A stretch of 14,134 bases of DNA from Candidatus Zixiibacteriota bacterium (GTDB lineage: Bacteria > Zixibacteria > MSB-5A5 > WJJR01): assembly GCA_014729565.1 (NCBI GenBank), contig WJJR01000345.1, positions 1-14,134 of the forward strand. The letters run 5' to 3'. The position numbers and the translations under genes are program-made. The notes below the pieces were generated by a model. That model was not told where the DNA came from and searched no databases. It worked only from the letters and a program-made list of their open reading frames with translations. Below, in pieces: positions 1 to 6,460 of the stretch; positions within the stretch are counted from its first letter, which is position 1, and every line of letters begins with the position of its first letter.

Positions 1-338
1 GTATAGAGCACATCGTCGACCAGCACAACGACCTTGCCGGAAATGTCGAAAAGAATCTCGGTCTTCTGGACCATCGGCTGGGCCGACGCCTGCTGCAGAT
101 CATCGCGATAGAAACTGATATCCAGGTAGCCGACCGGCACGGTTCTATTCTCGATGCGCTTCAGGGCCTCCGCGAGGCGCTCGGCGATTGGCGCGCCACG
201 GCTGCGAATACCGATCAATTGGACATTTGCTACGCCGCCATTACGCTCCACGATTTCGTGGGAGATCCGTTCAATGGCGCGACGGATTGCCGCACTGTCC
301 ATGACGGTCCGCGAGCGACTCAGAGCGGACTTTGCCAT
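1..338 (-). CDS. pyrR: PyrR: pyr operon RNA-binding regulator / uracil phosphoribosyltransferase, 3' part cut off
   Basis: The 112 complete codons visible match the N-terminal two thirds of PyrR. This protein binds pyr mRNA when UMP is high and also has uracil phosphoribosyltransferase activity. Seen in the sequence: an N-terminal helix with RRAIERISHEIVERN, then LIGIRSRGAP (residues 41-50), then YLDISFYRDD (71-80), and finally VVVLVDDVLY (103-112), the PRPP-binding signature that is nearly invariant in PyrR. The rest of the gene continues past the left edge. The ATG at 336-338 has a GGAGG ribosome binding site at 345-349, six bases upstream, which fixes the start. A PyrR-binding RNA stem-loop lies about 100 nt upstream (440-472), supporting autoregulation. 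pyrB, pyrC and other pyr genes would be expected just outside the window (inference from the family's usual context). Confidence 0.95.
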   Translation of the reverse strand, partial: MAKSALSRSRTVMDSAAIRRAIERISHEIVERNGGVANVQLIGIRSRGAPIAERLAEALKRIENRTVPVGYLDISFYRDDLQQASAQPMVQKTEILFDISGKVVVLVDDVLY

Positions 339-427
339 GCCGTGCCTCCAATCGGATGACCCGAACTATAGGCGATACGCACTGGAAGAGTGCGGTCGGG
401 AAACTGACGTCTCAGGGAGTGTTTCAT
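320..427 (-). CDS. Possible 35-residue leader peptide overlapping pyrR
   Basis: An ATG at 425-427 opens a 35-codon frame running through the pyrR leader. It ends at a TGA (320-322) 14-18 bases inside pyrR, in a different frame. The peptide starts MKHSLRRQFPDRTLPV and has no recognisable domain. Its only candidate Shine-Dalgarno, AAGGA at 440-444, is 12 nt away and lies in the 3' arm of the PyrR-binding stem. PyrR binding would therefore mask it. A ribosome finishing this frame would stop next to the pyrR start, allowing coupled re-initiation. This could equally be a chance frame; codon content alone does not prove translation. Confidence 0.3.
   Translation of the reverse strand: MKHSLRRQFPDRTLPVRIAYSSGHPIGGTAWQSPL
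378..394 (-). promoter_or_regulatory. Leader hairpin between PyrR motif and pyrR start
   Basis: A perfect 6-bp stem CGCACT/AGTGCG has a CTTCC loop on the minus strand. Its CTCTTCC segment (384-390) is exactly complementary to GGAAGAG (436-442), which overlaps the 3' arm of the PyrR-binding stem. The local hairpin and the long-range pairing cannot form together. The CTTCC loop could also pair with the pyrR Shine-Dalgarno GGAGG using one G-U pair. No run of U follows, so this is not a classical intrinsic terminator. The regulatory role is inferred from complementarity only. Confidence 0.4.
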
Positions 428-439
428 CTCGGTGGCTCT

Positions 440-472
440 TCCTTTTCGATCTCGCCGGACCGAATTAAAGGA
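440..472 (-). promoter_or_regulatory. PyrR-binding RNA stem-loop in the pyrR leader
   Basis: Read on the minus strand, a lower stem TCCTTT/AAAGGA encloses an upper stem TCGGTC/GATCGA (one G-U pair) around a purine-rich loop. The string GGTCCGGCGAGATCG fits the known PyrR RNA consensus: a lower CCUUU/AAAGG stem, an internal loop, and GUCC-N-G-N-GAG in the terminal hairpin. It sits immediately upstream of pyrR, exactly where such a motif belongs. In Bacillus it works as an anti-antiterminator; in mycobacteria it controls translation. No U-tract follows here, so translational control looks more likely (inference). Confidence 0.8.
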
Positions 473-537
473 CGCGGGGATGTTAGGGCCCAAACGCGGC
501 GAAATCCAGCCCTTTCTAAATATGCCCGTAACAACAC

Positions 538-1980
538 TTACACGACAAACCCAATCTGCTCAAGGGCCGCACCGGTTGCATCGTCGGGCCAGTGTGCATC
601 CAGGAGCAAACGTCCCTTGTCGATTATCCACACCCTCTCCGTGACCCGCCGGAGCCAGTCCACATCGTGTGAGATGACAATATACGCCACACCCTCTGTG
701 CGCCACCGCCGCAACTGCTCTTCCAGCGCAGCATGCCCATCGGCATCGAGAGCACTGGTCGGCTCATCGAGGATATAGAGCGTCGCCCCACAGACCGCCA
801 CTGAGGCGAGGGCCACCCGGCGTTTCTGGCCTCCGGATAGGGAAAAGGGCGAGCGTTGCTCGAATTCCGCAGCCGGGAGTCCCACCGCGTCGAGCACTTG
901 CCTTGTCTGCGCTGCCGCCGCGGACCGATCCAGACCCCGGTTCCGTGCTCCAAACGCGACATCATCCAGCACCGTTTCGGCAAACAGTTGGCGCTCAGGG
1001 AATTGGATGAGCACAACCGGTGGGTCCGCGGTGCTCACTCCCTGTCGGTATTCAACAGTGCCGGCAGACGGCTCCATTAGACCGGCGAGGTGGTACCCCA
1101 ACGTCGTTTTGCCCGACCCGATCGGCCCGACAATCCCGATGGCGTCCCCGGCTTGGACTGTCAGCGTGATCTCTTTCAGCACTGCCGCCGATTCTCCATT
1201 TGCGCTTCGCGATTGGTTGAGCCCCTGTACGACGACAATCGGTCGTGACTCCGAATCGACGGGCAGAGGATTGTCGTCGGGACTCTCATCTCGATCCCGC
1301 ACAGGCAATTCCTCCGGTGCACCATCGAACGAGAGCCTTCCACGATCCAATTCAATCACTCGCGGAAAGTACTGAGCCTCATCACGGTATTGGGTGATAA
1401 AGAGAACGGCCGGCGTCGATTCAAACTGATCATGGGTGTCAGACGATTGGGTCATGAGGTGGTCGATCAACAGGCGGCGGGCGGGCGGATCCAAATGCGA
1501 GGTTGGCTCATCCAGTACAACCATCCTGCGACCGGAGAGCAGTCCACAGACCAGCGCGACAAGCTGCGTTTCACCGCCGGACAGTTCCGCCAGGGGGCGA
1601 TCCAGGAGTTCAACCAATCCATATTGTGAGAGTAAGGCATCACGTCGCGGACTCGTAACAGCATCGTCTACACCACCGACCGTCAACTCAATCTCTTCGC
1701 GGACTGTCTCACCGATGATGTTATCACCGGGATTCTGGAGAACCAAGGCGGCCGTCCCGAGGTCGTGATTGTCCTCACCCTCATGGGTGATGCGTCCTGT
1801 AGTCGGCTGGATAATGCCCGCCAATAGACGCGCCAGCGTCGATTTACCGGATCCATTGTTACCGATTACAGCAACGCGTTCACCCTGTCGGATCGAACAG
1901 CTCACGCCCGACAGCGCAGCAATCCGTGACCCGTCATCAAGACGATAGACGACGCCCACCTGGTCGAGACACCACTGCAT
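538..1980 (-). CDS. Fused twin ATPase of an energy-coupling factor (ECF) transporter
   Basis: This 480-residue protein carries two ABC ATPase domains in one chain, equivalent to EcfA1 plus EcfA2 (CbiO-like), which power vitamin or metal uptake at the cytoplasmic membrane. Domain 1 (about 1-225): Walker A GNNGSGKST (40-48), Q-loop Q82, signature LSGGE (133-137), Walker B VVLDEPTSHLD (154-164). Domain 2 (about 247-480): Walker A GPIGSGKTT (285-293), Q-loop Q326, signature LSGGQ (381-385), Walker B YILDEPTSALD, switch histidine H438 in ISHD. In domain 1 the switch position reads ITQYRDEA, so glutamine (Q197) stands where histidine is usual. An acidic linker (227-243) joins the halves. No EcfT membrane protein or substrate-binding S component is in the window, so the substrate cannot be named. 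The ATG at 1978-1980 has only a weak ribosome site. The next gene downstream is pyrR after 199 nt. Confidence 0.9.
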   Translation of the reverse strand: MQWCLDQVGVVYRLDDGSRIAALSGVSCSIRQGERVAVIGNNGSGKSTLARLLAGIIQPTTGRITHEGEDNHDLGTAALVLQNPGDNIIGETVREEIELTVGGVDDAVTSPRRDALLSQYGLVELLDRPLAELSGGETQLVALVCGLLSGRRMVVLDEPTSHLDPPARRLLIDHLMTQSSDTHDQFESTPAVLFITQYRDEAQYFPRVIELDRGRLSFDGAPEELPVRDRDESPDDNPLPVDSESRPIVVVQGLNQSRSANGESAAVLKEITLTVQAGDAIGIVGPIGSGKTTLGYHLAGLMEPSAGTVEYRQGVSTADPPVVLIQFPERQLFAETVLDDVAFGARNRGLDRSAAAAQTRQVLDAVGLPAAEFEQRSPFSLSGGQKRRVALASVAVCGATLYILDEPTSALDADGHAALEEQLRRWRTEGVAYIVISHDVDWLRRVTERVWIIDKGRLLLDAHWPDDATGAALEQIGFVV

Positions 1981-2031
1981 GGCGGCTTATCCGTACACCG
2001 GTACAACGATGAACACAAGCGATATCAGACG

Positions 2032-2056
2032 AAGGGGCGCATTGCATACGCCCCTT
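2032..2056 (-). terminator. Hairpin 3' of gcvPB, possible terminator
   Basis: The perfect 8-bp arms AAGGGGCG and CGCCCCTT enclose a 9-nt loop, 40 nt after the gcvPB stop and about 50 nt before the ECF ATPase start. No U-tract follows on the minus strand, so a factor-dependent terminator or an mRNA 3'-end stabiliser is as likely as an intrinsic terminator. Its placement at the end of the gcv operon is the main support. Confidence 0.4.
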
Positions 2057-2096
2057 GTAGAACGTTTAACTGATGTTGCAATAGGACTTACGTCGT

Positions 2097-3557
2097 CTAC
2101 CCCACATCCAAATCGCGCGCCGCGCGTGCCTCGTCGACTTTGCGGATGGGGGCGTTGTGCGGAGCGGTGTTGACCATGTCGGGATCGGATTCGATCTCAC
2201 GGGCAATCTGGAGCAGGGCCTCGGCGTAGGCGTCAACACGCGCCATACTCTCGGTTTCGGTCGGTTCAATCATCAAGGCTTCCGGGACGATCAGCGGGAA
2301 ATACACCGTCGGCGGATGAACACCGAAATCGAGCAATCGCTTGGCGATTTGACCGGCCCGCACCCCCTGCTTCTTCTGACGCACGGCGGAGGCGACAAAC
2401 TCATGCATGCAGCGATGGCCATAAGGGATATCGTAGACATCTTTGATGCGGCTCATCAGGTAGTTGGCATTGAGCACGGCATCTTCGGCCACCTGTCGCA
2501 ACCCCTCGGCGCCCAGCAGACGGATGTACGTGTAGGCGCGTACCAGCACGCCGAAGTTGCCGGCAAACGGATGCACCGACCCAATCGACTGGGAGCCCGG
2601 TGATTTGCGACTGAACCGCATATCACCGTTGTTCTCCTCCCGTTCGATGCCCGAGCCGGGGAGAAATGGTATCAGTTCCTTTGTGACACCCACGGCTGCA
2701 GCGCCCGGTCCCCCGCCACCGTGTGGAGTCGAAAACGTTTTGTGCAGGTTCAAGTGCAAAACATCAAAACCCATATCGCCGGCGCGGGCGATGCCGAGCA
2801 ACGCGTTGGTGTTGGCGCCATCGTTGTAAACAATACCGCCTTTGGCATGCACCATTTCGGTGATCTTGAGGATGTCCTGTTCAAACAATCCGAGCGTATT
2901 CGGATTGGTCAGCATGATGCAGGCGACATTGTCGTCGAGCACGGCTGCCAATTCGCTCGGATCGACCAACCCCTTTTCGTTTGACTTGACGGCGACCGGA
3001 TCGAATCCGGCCAGTGTGACCGACGCCGGATTGGTGCCGTGCGACGAATCAGGAATGATCACTTTGCGGCGGTCTTCGCCGCGCGACCGGTGGTAGGCAA
3101 GCGCAATCAACAGTCCGACCATCTCGCCCTGCGCCCCGGCCGACGGCTGCAGGCGCACTTCATCCATTCCGGTGATGACGGCCAGATCACGTCCCAGCTC
3201 CCACATCAACCGCAGAGCGCCCTGGCAGTGATCGTCGGGCGTTTCCGGATGCAATCGGCTGAATCCGGCCATTGCGGCGGTCCGCTCATTGATCTTCGGG
3301 TTGTACTTCATCGTGCACGACCCGAGCGGATACGTATCCTTGTCGATATGGTGGTTCCGTGTCGACAGACGCACGTAGTGCCGCACCACTTCGGGTTCGG
3401 CCACTTCGGGAAGATCGGCGGGAACGGAACGGCGATAGGCATCAGGCAGACGCCAGTTGTCTTGCGGCTCCGGTACTCCCGGGTCGGGCGCCATTACGCC
3501 CTTGGCGCCGGGTGTGGTCGCATCGAAGATTGTCGTCCCTTTATTGGCCGCTGCCAT
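2097..3557 (-). CDS. gcvPB: Glycine dehydrogenase (decarboxylating) subunit 2, P-protein beta half
   Basis: This 486-residue protein is the PLP-binding half of the split P-protein. It decarboxylates glycine and passes the aminomethyl group to lipoylated GcvH. Seen: the family motif YPLGSCTMKYNPK (76-88), LQPSAGAQGEM (136-146), the PDSSHGTNPASV segment (169-180), VYNDGANTNALLG (243-255), and the Schiff-base lysine K273 in HLNLHKTFSTPHGGGGPG. Length is normal for the subunit. The ATG at 3555-3557 has AGGAG six bases upstream and lies 18 nt after the stop of the exported thioredoxin gene. It therefore appears to be the last gene of a gcvH-gcvPA-trx-gcvPB transcript. Its partner subunit is gcvPA at 4540-5937. 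Confidence 0.97.
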   Translation of the reverse strand: MAAANKGTTIFDATTPGAKGVMAPDPGVPEPQDNWRLPDAYRRSVPADLPEVAEPEVVRHYVRLSTRNHHIDKDTYPLGSCTMKYNPKINERTAAMAGFSRLHPETPDDHCQGALRLMWELGRDLAVITGMDEVRLQPSAGAQGEMVGLLIALAYHRSRGEDRRKVIIPDSSHGTNPASVTLAGFDPVAVKSNEKGLVDPSELAAVLDDNVACIMLTNPNTLGLFEQDILKITEMVHAKGGIVYNDGANTNALLGIARAGDMGFDVLHLNLHKTFSTPHGGGGPGAAAVGVTKELIPFLPGSGIEREENNGDMRFSRKSPGSQSIGSVHPFAGNFGVLVRAYTYIRLLGAEGLRQVAEDAVLNANYLMSRIKDVYDIPYGHRCMHEFVASAVRQKKQGVRAGQIAKRLLDFGVHPPTVYFPLIVPEALMIEPTETESMARVDAYAEALLQIAREIESDPDMVNTAPHNAPIRKVDEARAARDLDVG

Positions 3558-3575
3558 AAGTACTCCTAATCGTTG

Positions 3576-4532
3576 TCATCCATCGGACTCATCGTCAGAG
3601 GAACTGTGTCCCTCGTCTTTCTCCGATGGTTCCTGGCCGGCTTCCAACCGGCTGATTTGTTCTCTCACCCAATCGGCTTCCGAGGAACCACCGTGGTCGT
3701 CGAGAAACTCGTTGTATTGCTCCAGCGCCGCCTCATTGTCACCCGCACGCGCGTTCAACCAGGGGATGTACAACTCGGCATCTTCTCTGAGTTCGGAATC
3801 GGGGAACTTTTCGATAAAAAGGCGGAAACTCTCGATCGCCTTAAACCACTGACGATCCCTGCGGAACATCATGGCAATTGCGAACTGCGCATCGTCGGCG
3901 AATCCGGTATTATTGTCCTGATCCTGTTGGATCATTTTCTCGAGCATCGTTTGCGCGTCGGAATGCTGTCCACGTTCCATGTATTTCCGACCCAGCAGGT
4001 ACATCGTCTCCGGATCACTGGGACGCTCGCGGTTTTGCTTCTCCAATGCCCAAAGTGTCCCCTCGCCACGCACATACTGCTCGACCCGCGCGATAAACTC
4101 GTCCGGCGGCACATATCCGACGATTCGACCGGCCTCGCTACCGCTTCCGTCCATCAGGAGCACAGTCGGATACGCATTGATGCCGAATTGCGATGCGAGC
4201 GATGTATCGAGCTCGGCATTGACACGCAGGAAGACGAAACTGTCGGCCAGCGCTTCGACCGCGGGATGTACCAGCGTGGAGTCCTCGAGCGTGCGGCACC
4301 ACCGGCACCAGTCGGTATAGAATTCCGCCATGATGCGCTGCCGTCCCACCATCGCTTCGTCCAGCGCCTGCTCATAGCTGCGGAGCCACACCACGTCGGT
4401 TGTGAGCGTGTCGGTTTCGGACAGCTCATCCTGAGCGCAGACATCCGACCCCATCAGCATCACCGCACACAGACAGAGCATGATGAAGAGTGCGAAGCGT
4501 TCAAACATTCGATGGCTGAGATTCTGCACCAT
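3576..4532 (-). CDS. Exported thioredoxin-fold protein with C-terminal TPR repeats
   Basis: This 318-residue protein begins with a Sec-type signal peptide: a basic stretch, then hydrophobic FALFIMLCLCAVMLMG, with likely cleavage after VCA at residue 33. A thioredoxin fold follows (about 45-160), with the active site WCRWC (C76, C79) and the cis-proline loop AYPT (P122). Residues 170-300 form helical tetratricopeptide-like repeats such as MYLLGRKYMERGQHSDAQTMLE and FKAIESFRLFIEKFPDS. The tail is acidic and Ser-rich. It resembles DsbD-gamma/thioredoxin_7 periplasmic proteins; the exact partner is unknown. The frame stays open upstream to 4643, but the ATG at 4530-4532, 7 nt after the gcvPA stop and with a weak AAAGAG site, avoids overlap and puts the signal peptide near the N-terminus. 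A periplasmic protein between the two halves of a cytosolic enzyme is odd. Confidence 0.85.
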   Translation of the reverse strand: MVQNLSHRMFERFALFIMLCLCAVMLMGSDVCAQDELSETDTLTTDVVWLRSYEQALDEAMVGRQRIMAEFYTDWCRWCRTLEDSTLVHPAVEALADSFVFLRVNAELDTSLASQFGINAYPTVLLMDGSGSEAGRIVGYVPPDEFIARVEQYVRGEGTLWALEKQNRERPSDPETMYLLGRKYMERGQHSDAQTMLEKMIQQDQDNNTGFADDAQFAIAMMFRRDRQWFKAIESFRLFIEKFPDSELREDAELYIPWLNARAGDNEAALEQYNEFLDDHGGSSEADWVREQISRLEAGQEPSEKDEGHSSSDDESDG

Positions 4533-4539
4533 ACGCTCT

Positions 4540-5937
4540 TTAGGATACGCGATCGTGTGCGTACTCCTCTGACGGCTCACCGCTCTGACCTGTTTCACCG
4601 GCCGCCGCATTGAGTTCCTTGACAAAACGATCGATGGTCTCACGTGAATGGCGTTCGGTCACACACACCAGAATGCGGTTGTCGAATCCGGGGAATCGTT
4701 CGCCCAGTTCGATACCACCGAGAATACCGCGTTTCTGCAACCGTTCCAGCAGTTGGCGCGCCGGGAGCGGAGAGTCGACCACAAACTCATTGAAAAACGC
4801 CGGACCGAACGGCACCGAGAACCCTTTCAGTTCCGAGATCTGCTCGGCGCAATAGTGCGCACGCCGCTGACAGGTTTCGGCCAATCCGGTAAATCCCTGC
4901 TTGCCGAGCAATGACAGATAGATTGCCGCCCGTGTCGCCAGCAGGGCCTGGGCCGTGCAGATATTGGATGTTGCCTTTTCACGGCGAATGTGCTGCTCGC
5001 GCGTTTGCAGGGTCATCACGAACGCGGGCTGTCCGTCGGCGTCGACCGACCGGCCCACCAGGCGTCCCGGCAAACGGCGAACATAGTCGCGACGCGAGGC
5101 CATCAATCCCAGCAGTGGCCCGCCAAACGATGGCGTGTTGCCCAGGCACTGTCCTTCACCCACGGCGATGTCAACGTCGCACTCACCGGGAGGCTGTAGA
5201 ACACCAAGCGAGACCGGCTTGAACATCGCCACAAACAACGCGCCGTGTTCATGCGCAATCGTCGCACCGTCCGACCAATTGTCGATCACGCCGAAGTAGT
5301 TCGGCGACGGCATGATGACACACGCAGTGTCATCACTCACAGACGTCTTCAATTCCTCTAAATCGGCCGTGCCGTTGTCGGCAACGATTGTCTTGATATC
5401 GACACCTTGTGCCGTCAGGTATGTTTCCAGCACACCGCGATGTCGCGGATTCAGCGTTCCGGCAATAATCACCTGATTGCGCTTCGTCTGTCCCAATGCC
5501 ATCAGTGCGGCTTCGGCAATGGCCGAGCCGCCATCGTAAAGTGACGCTTGCGCGACATCCATCGCGGTTAGCCGGCGGATCATCGACTGAAATTCATAAG
5601 TCGCCTGGAGGGTGCCTTGCGCAACCTCGGCCTGGTACGGCGTATAGGCCGTAAAAAATTCCGAGCGGCCACCCACGTGGTCTACCGCGGCCGGAATGTG
5701 ATGATCGTAAACGTCGCCGCCCAGGAAGGACGTCACCGTCGGAGCAACGCTGTTTTGTGCGGCCAGACTCTCGAGCAGTGACTCGACGTCGGCTTCGGCG
5801 AGTCCCTGCGGCACATCCATTGGCCTGGTCAGCCGGATCTCCTGCGGAATCGCTTCGAGCAGGTCCTCAAAACGCTCGACGCCGATGGCCTTCAACATGT
5901 GGTGGCGGGTATCGTCGGAGTGGGATGTGTATTCCAT
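4540..5937 (-). CDS. gcvPA: Glycine dehydrogenase (decarboxylating) subunit 1, P-protein alpha half
   Basis: This 465-residue protein is the alpha half of the two-subunit glycine decarboxylase. Together with GcvPB it forms the active P-protein. The family opening is clear: MEYTSHSDDTRHHMLKAIGV, an eroded form of the usual YxPHTxxDxxxML start. Next come FLGGDVYDHHIPAAVDHV, FFTAYTPYQAEVAQGTLQ, and LYDGGSAIAEAA near residue 155. Later, QCLGNTPSFGGPLLGLMASR and REKATSNICTAQAL are strongly conserved in GcvPA. It lacks the PLP lysine, as expected for this half. The start at 5935-5937 agrees with the family N-terminus although no strong Shine-Dalgarno precedes it. It begins 40 nt after the gcvH stop, suggesting co-transcription, and its stop (4540-4542) is 7 nt before the thioredoxin start. 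Confidence 0.96.
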   Translation of the reverse strand: MEYTSHSDDTRHHMLKAIGVERFEDLLEAIPQEIRLTRPMDVPQGLAEADVESLLESLAAQNSVAPTVTSFLGGDVYDHHIPAAVDHVGGRSEFFTAYTPYQAEVAQGTLQATYEFQSMIRRLTAMDVAQASLYDGGSAIAEAALMALGQTKRNQVIIAGTLNPRHRGVLETYLTAQGVDIKTIVADNGTADLEELKTSVSDDTACVIMPSPNYFGVIDNWSDGATIAHEHGALFVAMFKPVSLGVLQPPGECDVDIAVGEGQCLGNTPSFGGPLLGLMASRRDYVRRLPGRLVGRSVDADGQPAFVMTLQTREQHIRREKATSNICTAQALLATRAAIYLSLLGKQGFTGLAETCQRRAHYCAEQISELKGFSVPFGPAFFNEFVVDSPLPARQLLERLQKRGILGGIELGERFPGFDNRILVCVTERHSRETIDRFVKELNAAAGETGQSGEPSEEYAHDRVS

Positions 5938-5977
5938 AGCAGTCGTGTTGTGGTTTGCGGAGCAGTTGGCAGTTCAA

Positions 5978-6355
5978 TTACGCTTCCGTCATTTGCTTAT
6001 ACTCTTGAGGCGACAGCAACTGGTCGGTTTCGCCGGCATTATCCATACGAATCTTCACCATCCAACCGTCGCCATAGCAGTCGCTGTTGACCAACGCGGC
6101 ATTGTCGGCCAATTGATCATTGACCGCCGTGATTTCGCCGGTTACCGGGGCATACAATTCGGCCACGGTTTTAACCGCTTCAATCGTCCCCATAGAATCG
6201 CCGGCGCTGACTTTTGTTCCCACCGACGGTAATTCCAGGAATACGATGTCGCCCAGCTCGCCCTGCGCGAAGTCGGTGATGCCGATGATGACCTCATCCG
6301 ACTCGATGCGCAGCCATTCATGCTCTTTGGTGTATTTCAGATCCTCTTTAATCAC
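5978..6355 (-). CDS. gcvH: Glycine cleavage system H protein (lipoyl carrier)
   Basis: This 125-residue protein is the shuttle subunit of glycine cleavage. Its lipoylated lysine carries the aminomethyl group from the P-protein to the T-protein. Seen: KYTKEHEWLRIE at the N-terminus, GITDFAQGELGDIVFLELP, and the lipoylation motif TIEAVKTVAELYAPVTGEI with K62 as the modified lysine. Length is typical. The start is GTG (6353-6355), chosen because a full AGGAGG site (6360-6365) lies four bases upstream. It is the first gene of the operon, directly behind a near-consensus promoter at 6378-6406. The T-protein gene is absent from the window. Confidence 0.97.
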   Translation of the reverse strand: MIKEDLKYTKEHEWLRIESDEVIIGITDFAQGELGDIVFLELPSVGTKVSAGDSMGTIEAVKTVAELYAPVTGEITAVNDQLADNAALVNSDCYGDGWMVKIRMDNAGETDQLLSPQEYKQMTEA

Positions 6356-6377
6356 GGTTCCTCCTGTGTATCATATA

Positions 6378-6406
6378 ATTATACCGATCGGCTCCGCTGC
6401 GAACAA
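6378..6406 (-). promoter_or_regulatory. Near-consensus sigma70-type promoter for the gcv operon
   Basis: On the minus strand, TTGTTC (6401-6406) is followed by a spacer of exactly 17 bases and a perfect TATAAT (6378-6383). The predicted start lies around 6371, leaving a leader of only about 15 nt, which contains the gcvH AGGAGG. A small inverted repeat, CCGCT/AGCGG, straddles the -35 box and could serve as an operator. The leader is too short for a glycine riboswitch, so that control is absent at this locus. Confidence 0.75.
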
Positions 6407-6460
6407 GCGGGCTTCCCTGGAAATTGTCACCGGTAATGGAGCGCCGTCGCCCCATGGAGA

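Noticed and set aside
3573..4613. Long rightward open frame (346 codons) opposite the thioredoxin/TPR gene
   Set aside because: It is the antisense shadow of a gene with a signal peptide, a CxxC active site and TPR repeats; its own translation shows no domain and it has no ribosome site.
6356..6460. Glycine riboswitch before gcvH
   Set aside because: The gap is only 105 bp, the promoter occupies its proximal part, and no tandem aptamer-like structure is visible.
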